Shown here: one piece after another, positions 16,736-23,229 of the stretch | Layout of the letters: the number at the start of each line of letters is the position of its first letter | Numbering within the stretch: position 1 is the stretch's first letter | Source of the DNA: Ruminococcus flavefaciens MA2007 | GTDB lineage: Bacteria; Bacillota; Clostridia; Oscillospirales; Ruminococcaceae | DNA length: 64,000 nt | Reading direction: 5' to 3' | Assembly: GCF_000621845.1 (NCBI RefSeq) | Contig: NZ_JHXF01000017.1 | Coordinates: 1-64,000, forward strand | The notes under the pieces: model-generated | Database searches by the model: none | What the model was told of the DNA's origin: nothing | What the model saw: the letters and a program-made list of their open reading frames with translations, nothing else | Program-made: the position numbers and the translations under genes

Positions 16736-16821
16736 TACAAAAAAATACGGCAGGGGAGCACTCCTGCCGCTTTGATGTCAAATAAATTATTCCACAAAAA
16801 AGGACAGCCGAAGCTGTCCTT
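16736..16821 (-). terminator. Tandem terminators of the metallo-hydrolase gene
   Basis: On the minus strand AAGGACAGC / GCTGTCCTT is followed by TTTTTTG. Then comes a second hairpin CGGCAGG / CCTGCCG followed by TATTTTTTTG. The pair insulates the serC promoter from read-through. Confidence 0.82.
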
Positions 16822-16830
16822 AATGCGTAT

Positions 16831-18429
16831 TTACGGTAATTTCCACTCGTCGCAGAGCTTGTGGATAGCCTCGGTGAGCTGGCGCATATCCGCATTCGTC
16901 CTGCCGTCGGAGTCCCTGATAAGAGCCGCAAGGCGGTCTGACGCTGCAACGAGGTCGCTGTAGGTGATGTTGAAGTTTGCGCTGTTGCGCTTCTTTGGTA
17001 TCGGGATAGGCTCGGCGTCGATAGTTACCACATTTTCGGCAATATCGAACTCCGCGCCGCTGTAGGGAACGTATACCTCTGCGCCCAGCTCATCGCGGAG
17101 CTTCTGTGCAAAGCTCTCAGAGCCTGTTGCCTCGCCGTGATTGATGAAGAAGCGCTGCACTCCCTTGACGGACTTAGCCCACGCAAGGAGTCCGTTCATA
17201 TCTGCGTGACCGCTGATACCGGGGAGCTTTGTTATCCTTGCGGCTACCTTTACGGTCTCGCCGAAGAGCTTTACGCGCTTTGCGCCGTCGACAAGGGCGC
17301 GTCCAAGGGTATTTCCTGCCTGATATCCCACGAAAAGAATGGTATTCTCTTTTCTCCAGAGGTTATGCTTGAGGTGGTGCTTGATACGTCCTGCCTCGCA
17401 CATACCGCTGGCGGAGATGATTACCTTTGGACGGGGATCGTCGTTGATAGCACGGGAGTCGTCACTGCTGACAGTCCTGATAAGGTCGTCGAAGCTGATA
17501 GGATTTATGCCCTGACGGACAAAGGAGAGAGCCTCCTCGTCGTAGCAGCTCTCACGGTTGCTGATGAATATATCCGTAGCCTCATTGGCAAGAGGACTGT
17601 CCACGTAAACGGGGAAGCCGTCGTGTCTTGTGACAAGTCCCTCCGCCTTGATATGGCGGATAAAGTAAAGCATTTCCTGAGTTCTGCCCACTGCAAATGA
17701 TGGGATTATGACGCTGCCGCCGCGGTCAAAGGTCTCCTGCAGAACACGGGCAAGAGAAGCTGTGTAGTCCGTGGGACGGTCGTGTATGCGGTTTCCATAG
17801 GTGGACTCCATAACCACGTAATCTGCGGATTCGATGTACTGCGGATCGCGGATAAGGGGCTGGTAAGTGTTGCCGATATCGCCCGAAAAAGCAATAGTCT
17901 TGGAGATGCCGTTCTCGGTTATGGTGAGGAGTATGCTTGACGAGCCCAGAAGATGACCTGCGTCGCGGAAGAGAACCTTTATGCCCTCGCATACCTCGAA
18001 TTTCTGCTCATAGCGGTGCGGAACGAAAAGCTCGATAGCTCCGATAGCGTCGTCCATAGTGTAGAGGGGCTCGTAGTCGGGCTCGCCGCGTCTTGCAGCC
18101 TTACGGCTTCGCCATTCCGCTTCAAATTCCTGAATGTGCGCACTGTCTCGGAGCATTACGGAGCAGAGGTTTGTGGTAGCCTCCGTAGCGTGTATCTCGC
18201 CCTGAAAGCCGCCTGCATAGAGCAGTGGGAGCAGTCCCGAATGGTCAATATGTGCGTGAGTAAGGAGAACAAAGTCGATATTGGACGGAGATACAGGTAC
18301 CTGAACGTTCTCGAATATGTCCTCGCCCTGCTGCATACCGAAGTCCACAAGGAACTTCTTGCCGCAGGCTTCTATATAGGTACAGCTGCCCGTAACTTCA
18401 TGGGTAGCGCCGATAAAAGTCATTTTCAT
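16831..18429 (-). CDS. MBL-fold, beta-CASP metallo-hydrolase (probable RNA-processing type)
   Basis: A 532-residue protein. The N-terminal metallo-beta-lactamase domain has the zinc motif THAHIDHSG (H58, H60, D62, H63), DAGHLLGSSS and AFSGDIG. The beta-CASP insert follows with MESTYGNR, IIPSFAVGRTQEML and YVDSPLANEAT, then ISASGMCEAGRIKHHL and LPGISGHADMNGLL. This is the architecture of the CPSF73/YSH1-like family, whose members cut RNA or DNA. Unlike RNase J it lacks a long C-terminal domain; instead about 90 residues predict a strand plus a helical tail. GGAGG is 7 nt before the ATG. Confidence 0.9.
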   Translation of the reverse strand: MKMTFIGATHEVTGSCTYIEACGKKFLVDFGMQQGEDIFENVQVPVSPSNIDFVLLTHAHIDHSGLLPLLYAGGFQGEIHATEATTNLCSVMLRDSAHIQEFEAEWRSRKAARRGEPDYEPLYTMDDAIGAIELFVPHRYEQKFEVCEGIKVLFRDAGHLLGSSSILLTITENGISKTIAFSGDIGNTYQPLIRDPQYIESADYVVMESTYGNRIHDRPTDYTASLARVLQETFDRGGSVIIPSFAVGRTQEMLYFIRHIKAEGLVTRHDGFPVYVDSPLANEATDIFISNRESCYDEEALSFVRQGINPISFDDLIRTVSSDDSRAINDDPRPKVIISASGMCEAGRIKHHLKHNLWRKENTILFVGYQAGNTLGRALVDGAKRVKLFGETVKVAARITKLPGISGHADMNGLLAWAKSVKGVQRFFINHGEATGSESFAQKLRDELGAEVYVPYSGAEFDIAENVVTIDAEPIPIPKKRNSANFNITYSDLVAASDRLAALIRDSDGRTNADMRQLTEAIHKLCDEWKLP

Positions 18430-18484
18430 GTGGTTTCCTCCCTGTTCAGATCAAAATCATGCTTTGTAGGATTTTGATTTAACT

Positions 18485-18694
18485 TGTAGGGAACGCCGCC
18501 CTCGGCGTTCCAATGTAGGGGCTGATGCCCACATCAGCCCGATTTTATTTGCTATTTAACGGGGCGATGTGGGCATCGCCCCCCTACATATAGTTTTGGG
18601 TTGGCGGACTCCCAATGGGCGTCCCTTAACGGGCGGATAATATCCGCCCCTGCAAATTCATATAAGCGGAACGCCGAGGGCGGCGTTCCCTACA
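18485..18694. repeat. Nested palindromic repeat complex (210 bp)
   Basis: Outer arms 18485-18511 and 18668-18694 are 27-bp perfect inverted repeats that begin TGTAGGGAACGCC and end GGCGTTCCCTACA. Inside lies a complete 75-bp TGTAGGGG/CCCCTACA element (18514-18588) with hairpins GGGGCTGATG/CATCAGCCC and GGGGCGATG/CATCGCCCC, followed by partial elements GACGCCC-type and GGGCGGATA/TATCCGCCCC (near 18600-18652). No gene is present. Confidence 0.8.
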
Positions 18695-18787
18695 TATATT
18701 ATAACACATTTCTGCGCTGATGTCTATAATAAAACTGTGAAAAATGCCAGAAATTCAAATGTGCCAAATCAGAGATTTAATGTTTAA

Positions 18788-18941
18788 CGATAAATTTTTA
18801 TCGTGTAAACTGTACAACAGGGAGCTCCCAGAACCTGCCTTTTTATGTTTAAACATACAATATTTAATGATAAACGATAAAAAACCATTGACAAACATTA
18901 ACTGACGTGGTATCATGTAATCACAGACAGGGAGAGCTCCC
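18788..18941. promoter_or_regulatory. Promoter and candidate operators of the DUF2975-XRE operon
   Basis: TTGACA (18888-18893), 17-bp spacer, TATCAT (18911-18916). Three palindromes surround it: ACGATAAA-TT-TTTATCGT (18788-18805), GGGAGCTCCC (18820-18829) and GGGAGAGCTCCC (18930-18941, just past the transcription start). ACGATAAA recurs at about 18874. The downstream XRE regulator is the obvious candidate ligand; this is inference. Confidence 0.55.
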
Positions 18942-18968
18942 ACGAAAAAACAGAAAAGGAGAATCATT

Positions 18969-19448
18969 ATGGAAAACGAAAAACTTAATTCTAAGATCAA
19001 AAACATCAGCAGGATATCTGTAGTCGGACTGATAGCATATATCGGAATTGCGGCATACGCCATGTTTCCTTCGGCAAAAAAGGGCTTCATTGACGGCTGG
19101 AACTCTGTCGACGACGGATCTGATATAGCAGTATGGGAGGCATTGCTTGGAGTTGTCTGCGCTGTTGCAATGCTGACGGCTCTTGTTATTACAATAGTGG
19201 CAGGCTTGCAGCTTCTATTCGGCATGAGCCGCGGAGCTTCGCCTTTTACGGAAAAGGTCAGCAAAGCTATAAAGAATATGGGCGTGAGCCTTATGGTCTA
19301 TGAGGTCACAAGAGCAGGATTCTATTATCTTTCCGAGGGGACTGTCGAAATAGGTATGCTGTGGCTGGCAGGACTGGTTCTGTACGCATTCTCGCTGGTA
19401 TTCCGCTACGGAACGGTATTGCAGAAGGAGTCAGATGAAACTCTCTGA
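18969..19448 (+). CDS. DUF2975 membrane protein, copy 1
   Basis: A 159-residue protein with four hydrophobic segments. It starts KLNSKIKNISRISVVGLIAY, has the family loop GASPFTEKVSKAIKNMG after helix 2, and ends LVLYAFSLVFRYGTVLQKESDETL. The SPFT motif and the YGxxLQxESDETL tail identify DUF2975. Function is unknown; such genes typically pair with a small XRE regulator, as here. SD AAAGGAG precedes the ATG. It is the first gene of a four-gene operon. Confidence 0.82.
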   Translation: MENEKLNSKIKNISRISVVGLIAYIGIAAYAMFPSAKKGFIDGWNSVDDGSDIAVWEALLGVVCAVAMLTALVITIVAGLQLLFGMSRGASPFTEKVSKAIKNMGVSLMVYEVTRAGFYYLSEGTVEIGMLWLAGLVLYAFSLVFRYGTVLQKESDETL

Positions 19449-19467
19449 GCAGAAAGGACGTGAGTCT

Positions 19468-19938
19468 ATGGATAAAAAACAGCTTACGCGTAAAATACAG
19501 CGTATAAGCCGCATAAGCCTTATAGCTATGGTGGCTTACGGAGCGCTGAATATCTTTGGTATGCTTTCGGGCTCGGAAATACGAAAGGACTACACACTGC
19601 ATATCGACCATCATAACTTCCATGTAACCGATATCATCTATCTTGCAGCGTTTCTGGCGATATTCTTTTCGGTTGTGGCTGGCTTTGTCACGGCTTTTAT
19701 GCTGCTGAACGAGCTGGGCAGGAGAAGAACTCCGTTCACGCGTAAAATAAGCAATTTGCTGCGGAATTTAGGCGCTTACATGATAATAATTGAGATAGGG
19801 AAGATAATATGCATATTCATTGCGGCAAGGGAGATAAGGGTAGACCTTTTCTGGTTCGCAGGACTGGTGCTCTACGCATTTTCGCTGGTATTCCGATACG
19901 GCAAGGACTTGCAGAAGCTTTCTGACGAGACCTTATAA
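19468..19938 (+). CDS. DUF2975 membrane protein, copy 2
   Basis: A 156-residue paralogue of its neighbour: KKQLTRKIQRISRISLIAMVAYG at the start, RRRTPFTRKISNLLRNLG in the loop, and GLVLYAFSLVFRYGKDLQKLSDETL at the end. Four membrane segments. The start is ATG 19468 (AAAGGA 9 nt upstream), 19 nt after the first copy; an in-frame upstream ATG inside copy 1 lacks an SD. The C-terminal 20 residues are nearly identical to copy 1, indicating tandem duplication. Confidence 0.82.
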   Translation: MDKKQLTRKIQRISRISLIAMVAYGALNIFGMLSGSEIRKDYTLHIDHHNFHVTDIIYLAAFLAIFFSVVAGFVTAFMLLNELGRRRTPFTRKISNLLRNLGAYMIIIEIGKIICIFIAAREIRVDLFWFAGLVLYAFSLVFRYGKDLQKLSDETL

Positions 19939-19957
19939 GAACAAAGGAGAGATAAAT

Positions 19958-20407
19958 ATGATAAATAAAAATATATCAATAATAAAAAACAGCAGTCTTG
20001 TGATAATGATATTATCGGTTTTGGGAGCAATTTCAAGCGTATCGGCAGGAGTATGGTATTATAATAACACAAAATCCTGCGAAAACATGAAAAATATCCT
20101 CGCAAAGAATATAGTATCATATTGTTTATATGCCGCAATACTTATTCTCGCTGCACTGATTTTCTTCAGGATATTCAGAAGCGGCAGACCTTTTACACGC
20201 GGTAATGTATGGGCTGTCAGAGGTATAGCAGGCGTTTTTCTCGTAAAAGCCATGCTCCCTACGTTTTTTCAGCTCAGTGAGCTCGGGATACTGAAAACAG
20301 GAGTTATGGGCACAGGTTCCATATTCATAGCAGTTCTTTTCCTGTTCTTTGCGGAGATAATGCGCTACGGCAATCTTTTGCAGACCGAGTCTGACGAAAC
20401 TCTGTGA
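19958..20407 (+). CDS. DUF2975 membrane protein, copy 3 (divergent)
   Basis: A 149-residue protein, the most divergent of the three. The loop reads RSGRPFTRGNVWAVRGI and the end MRYGNLLQTESDETL. Four membrane segments. SD AAAGGAG about 8 nt before the ATG; 19 nt after copy 2. The shared C-terminal SDETL in all three copies suggests a conserved cytosolic contact. Confidence 0.8.
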   Translation: MINKNISIIKNSSLVIMILSVLGAISSVSAGVWYYNNTKSCENMKNILAKNIVSYCLYAAILILAALIFFRIFRSGRPFTRGNVWAVRGIAGVFLVKAMLPTFFQLSELGILKTGVMGTGSIFIAVLFLFFAEIMRYGNLLQTESDETL

Positions 20408-20418
20408 GGTGAGGGGAT

Positions 20419-20631
20419 ATGTCCATAATTCTGAGACTTGACCGCGTAATGGCTGACCGGAAAATGAGCCTGAACGAGCTTAGTGAACGTGTTGGGGTAA
20501 GCAATGTTAATCTTTCAAAGCTCAAAACAGGCAAGGTCAGCGCCATACGCTTTTCAACACTGAATGCTATATGCAAGACGCTGGGCTGTCAGCCGGGAGA
20601 TATACTGGAATTTATAGATGACGAACCATAA
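20419..20631 (+). CDS. Small XRE-family transcription regulator
   Basis: A 70-residue, single-domain helix-turn-helix protein: SLNELSERVGVSNVNLSKLKTGKVSAIRFSTLNAICKTLGCQPGDILEF. This is the compact Cro/CI type (YozG-like) that accompanies DUF2975 genes. It begins 11 nt after copy 3 (GAGG SD) and likely controls the operon through the palindromes at 18788-18941. Confidence 0.9.
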   Translation: MSIILRLDRVMADRKMSLNELSERVGVSNVNLSKLKTGKVSAIRFSTLNAICKTLGCQPGDILEFIDDEP

Positions 20632-20653
20632 TTTTGCTGTGCAAAATTATGGT
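20625..20653. terminator. Hairpin over the end of the XRE gene
   Basis: Perfect 12-bp arms ACCATAATTTTG / CAAAATTATGGT; the 5' arm contains the stop codon. No T run follows, so it may be an mRNA 3'-end stabiliser or a weak terminator. Confidence 0.5.
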
Positions 20654-20671
20654 TCAGTTGAGAGTTGAGAA

Positions 20672-20748
20672 TGTAGGGGGCGATGCCTACATCGCCCCGT
20701 TGAGGTTAAATGTATTTTGACGGGCTGATGTGGGCATCAGCCCCTACA
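20672..20748. repeat. Full TGTAGGGG/CCCCTACA element (77 bp)
   Basis: First hairpin TGTAGGGGGCGATG-CCTA-CATCGCCCC, about 22 bp spacer, second hairpin GGGCTGATG-TGGG-CATCAGCCCC then TACA. It is preceded by GTTGAGAGTTGAGA, a motif that recurs at 55392-55510. Otherwise no gene between 20632 and 20883. Confidence 0.8.
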
Positions 20749-20818
20749 TTTCATAGTTTCTGAGTGATTTCTGGTTTATTTGACTAAAAAAGTGTCGAAT
20801 TTTTGTAGCAACCGATAC

Positions 20819-20847
20819 TTGAAACTTTTCCTTCTCTGTGCTATAAT
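20819..20847 (+). promoter_or_regulatory. Promoter of the receiver/GGDEF-like gene
   Basis: TTGAAA, 17-bp spacer, TATAAT, 36 bp before the start codon. Confidence 0.75.
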
Positions 20848-20883
20848 AGTTTATGAACTTTTTTTGAACGAGGAGGCGAAGCT

Positions 20884-21651
20884 ATGATAGCAGGTATCAT
20901 CGACAGCACTAATAAGGCTGGATTCTGGGAAAAGACCATAGGCGAGGAATTTGAATACACCATAGCTTCCGATGTGAACGGACTGAAAAAATGTGACATA
21001 ATTCTTGTGTCCGAGGAATACTGCGGCGGAGCCATAGGCACGGTCATCGCCGATATCCAGACATATGAACGCTTCAGGGACGTCCCTGTGGCGGCTGTTA
21101 CTTCGGAGTGCAGCTGCGAGAATCAGGAGATACTTTTAGGCATGGGCTTTGACGACGTGGTAAGACTGCCTATCAGCGGACAGCTGCTTATCCGCAGACT
21201 TCGCGGTATTGCGGCGGTATCTCTGCGCGAGAGCTCTGAGCACATGATGAATATTGACAACATTATGGAGATAAACGACGGCGATTCGGGAGCATACTGC
21301 GTCCGTTCCGTTGATTTCACCAATATATTCCGATTTGTACTGCGAGTTCTTGAGCGTACACAGAAGAATGCACAGATGCTTGTAATGAAGCTTGACCACA
21401 TCGGAGACAAAACGCCTGCGGAGAACAGGCAGACCATGAGCATACTTGCCGAATCGGTGCGTAAATGTTTAAGACGAGGCGATATGTCGTCGGTATGCGG
21501 TGACGACAGGGTAGTTATACTTCTCATCGGTGCAGATGACGAGGGCGGACACCTTGTTGCAAGCCGAATAGTCAGCAGCTTCTACAGCAAGTGCGCTGAC
21601 GACAGCTATGAGCTGAGCTATGATATAAGGGAAGTTCGTACAACTACATAA
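20884..21651 (+). CDS. Receiver-like protein with degenerate GGDEF domain
   Basis: A 255-residue soluble protein. Residues 1-115 look like a divergent response-regulator receiver: KKCDIILVSEEYCGG, VPVAAVTSECSCENQEILLGMGFDDVVRLPI resembles the beta4-beta5 region with the conserved Lys lost. Residues about 135-245 follow the GGDEF fold: SVRKCLRRGDMSSVCGDDRVVILLIGADD aligns with the RxGGDEF strand, but the signature reads CGDDR, so diguanylate cyclase activity is not expected. GAGG precedes the ATG. A role as a nucleotide- or partner-binding regulator is inference. Confidence 0.6.
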   Translation: MIAGIIDSTNKAGFWEKTIGEEFEYTIASDVNGLKKCDIILVSEEYCGGAIGTVIADIQTYERFRDVPVAAVTSECSCENQEILLGMGFDDVVRLPISGQLLIRRLRGIAAVSLRESSEHMMNIDNIMEINDGDSGAYCVRSVDFTNIFRFVLRVLERTQKNAQMLVMKLDHIGDKTPAENRQTMSILAESVRKCLRRGDMSSVCGDDRVVILLIGADDEGGHLVASRIVSSFYSKCADDSYELSYDIREVRTTT

Positions 21652-21658
21652 GCGCAGA

Positions 21659-21688
21659 GCCGCGAGGATTTTTCCTTGCGGCTTTTTT
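21659..21688 (+). terminator. Terminator of the receiver/GGDEF-like gene
   Basis: Stem GCCGCGAGGA / CCTTGCGGC followed by TTTTTT. Confidence 0.88.
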
Positions 21689-21737
21689 GTTATTAGAACT
21701 AAGAGCTAAGAACACGTTAAAATGATGAATGATACTC

Positions 21738-22030
21738 TGTAGGGGAGGGCACCCTCGCCCTCCCGTTAATTACGCTGCAAATAATATTTGTAGGGGACGG
21801 CGTCCTCGACGTCCCGAGGGATACGGTGAAATTAAATGGGCGGCGAAACGCCGCCCCTACATGGTAACTTTTTTGTCAAATTGTAACTTGATATTCTTGG
21901 CGGCTTGCTGTATAATAAAGAAAAAGTAGGGGCAGATATTATCCGCCCGTGTAAATACGCCGTAAGCGATATGCGATGAACGGTTTTGATAAGAGTGAGC
22001 GAGTTTGCGAGCGGCAGCGCGGACGCAGTC
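21738..22030. repeat. Intergenic repeat cluster upstream of the 22063 lipoprotein
   Basis: Contains a half element with GGGGAGGGC / GCCCTCCC stem (21738-21764), a full 73-bp TGTAGGGG/CCCCTACA element (21789-21861), a half element GGGGCAGATA/TATCCGCCC (21926-21949), and a copy of the GTAAGCGATNTNCGATNA family (about 21957-22030). That copy runs almost to the lipoprotein SD, so it is probably transcribed as part of the leader. Confidence 0.75.
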
Positions 22031-22062
22031 GAGCCGGCTCAGCTCGGAAGGGAGTCAATGAT

Positions 22063-22656
22063 ATGGATAACAGAAGGATATTTGCATTTTTCTCGGCGGC
22101 TGTGCTCGCTTCGGCAGTTTTCGGCGGCTGTACCGACCATAATTCGGGTTATTCGGAAAAAACGCAGTCCGTTACTACCACCGCTGTGGAGATACAGGAC
22201 TGGACTATCAAAACTCCCGAGACTACCAAGGCTTCGACTACGACAAAAAAAGCAAAAACTACAAAGACTACGGCGAAAAAACAGCAGAACCAGAAGAAAA
22301 CCACCACTACTGAGGCTCTTGCCGAGACGACCACGACTTCCGTATTCGGGCTTGATGACGGCACTTATGTTGAGTACCACTTCCGCAGCAGGAAGCTCCT
22401 CAACGAGCACTTCGAGAAGCACGGCGGAGAGTTCAGCAAGGACTTCGACAAAAGCTACAGCACCGCTGCTGAATACGAAAAAGGCGCCAGCGATGTCATA
22501 AACAACAGCGAGGCGCTTCACAAGACCGAAGCCGAGGACGGCGACGGAGTTTACTATATCGAGGATACCAACGAGTTCGTTATTCTTTCCAAGGACGGCT
22601 ATATCAGGACTTATTTCCGTCCAAACGGCGGCAAGAAATATTATGACAGGCAATGA
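22063..22656 (+). CDS. Thr/Lys-linker lipoprotein, unknown function
   Basis: A 197-residue protein with an N-terminal signal and lipobox VFGGC (Cys 23). A Thr/Lys-rich linker (about residues 40-95, with runs of TTTKKAKTTKTT) joins it to a C-terminal domain containing YVEYHFRSRKLLNEHFEKHGGEF, which ends in YIRTYFRPNGGKKYYDRQ. No known family. The ATG at 22063 follows AAGGGAG by about 9 nt. The frame is open further upstream only because it runs through a dispersed repeat. A hairpin at 22675-22712 follows. Confidence 0.8.
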   Translation: MDNRRIFAFFSAAVLASAVFGGCTDHNSGYSEKTQSVTTTAVEIQDWTIKTPETTKASTTTKKAKTTKTTAKKQQNQKKTTTTEALAETTTTSVFGLDDGTYVEYHFRSRKLLNEHFEKHGGEFSKDFDKSYSTAAEYEKGASDVINNSEALHKTEAEDGDGVYYIEDTNEFVILSKDGYIRTYFRPNGGKKYYDRQ

Positions 22657-22674
22657 GTTTTGAGCATATAAAGG

Positions 22675-22712
22675 AAAAAGGGATACATTCCGAATGGAAC
22701 ATATCCCTTTTG
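22675..22712. terminator. Terminator between the convergent lipoprotein and HPr-like genes
   Basis: Arms AAAAAGGGATA / TATCCCTTTTG around a 16-nt loop that can itself pair (ATTCC/GGAAC). T-rich on the plus side and A-rich upstream. Confidence 0.7.
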
Positions 22713-22733
22713 CTTTGTGTGTTATGTTAAATC

Positions 22734-22964
22734 TTACTTAACGATGAATTTGTCGATCTCTTTAAGGAATGCATCTGCATTGTCTGTGTGTGCGTTGAGC
22801 TGGATGGGTTTAGAGAGGTCGAGGCTGAAGATACCCATGATAGACTTAGCGTCAATAGCGTATCTGCCGGAAACAAGGTCAATATCGAAGTCGTACTTCA
22901 TAACTATATTGACGAATTCCTTTACGTCGTTGATTGCCTGAAGATTAACAGTTGTTTTAGTCAT
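22734..22964 (-). CDS. HPr-like protein lacking the phosphorylatable histidine
   Basis: A 76-residue HPr-fold protein: MTKTTVNLQAINDVKEFVNIVMKYDF, then AKSIMGIFSLDLSKPIQL, the region around the regulatory Ser46 of HPr. The His15 motif (GLHARPA) is missing, so it cannot carry phosphate from PTS Enzyme I. The conserved SIMGIFSL patch could still be a target of HPr kinase or bind CcpA, as in B. subtilis Crh. The start is the ATG at 22964 (GGAGG 8 nt upstream); the longer frame has no support. Divergent from mtaB. Confidence 0.8.
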   Translation of the reverse strand: MTKTTVNLQAINDVKEFVNIVMKYDFDIDLVSGRYAIDAKSIMGIFSLDLSKPIQLNAHTDNADAFLKEIDKFIVK

Positions 22965-23038
22965 GCTTAATACCTCCTGTTTGTTGTGTTTTTGCTCGTT
23001 TATTTCTTTTTCTGCGGCTTTTCCAATTCCGCAATACC

Positions 23039-23067
23039 ATAATAACATTAAAAGCATATAGTGTCAA
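23039..23067 (-). promoter_or_regulatory. Promoter of the HPr-like gene
   Basis: Minus strand TTGACA, 17-bp spacer, TATTAT. Its -35 lies 5 bp from the -35 of the divergent mtaB promoter. Confidence 0.75.
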
Positions 23068-23072
23068 GGAGT

Positions 23073-23101
23073 TTGACACATTTTCGTCAATTTGGTATAA
23101 T
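23073..23101 (+). promoter_or_regulatory. mtaB promoter
   Basis: TTGACA, 17-bp spacer, TATAAT, consensus in both boxes. It is back to back with the HPr-like promoter, and the two -35 boxes form the inverted repeat TGTCAA-N5-TTGACA. Confidence 0.8.
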
Positions 23102-23229
23102 TGATTGAGTAAGAGAGAGTTATTTTTTAGTTATTAAGTGTGCATAAATTACGAGGTGTATTTTTGTGCATATTTTATATAACTGATTACGCACAAATTA
23201 CTGTTAAATACGTCAAAAAGGAACAAACT

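Noticed and set aside
21976-22062. Upstream extension of the lipoprotein reading frame
   Set aside because: The extension is a dispersed repeat read in frame; a good SD and the signal peptide place the start at 22063.
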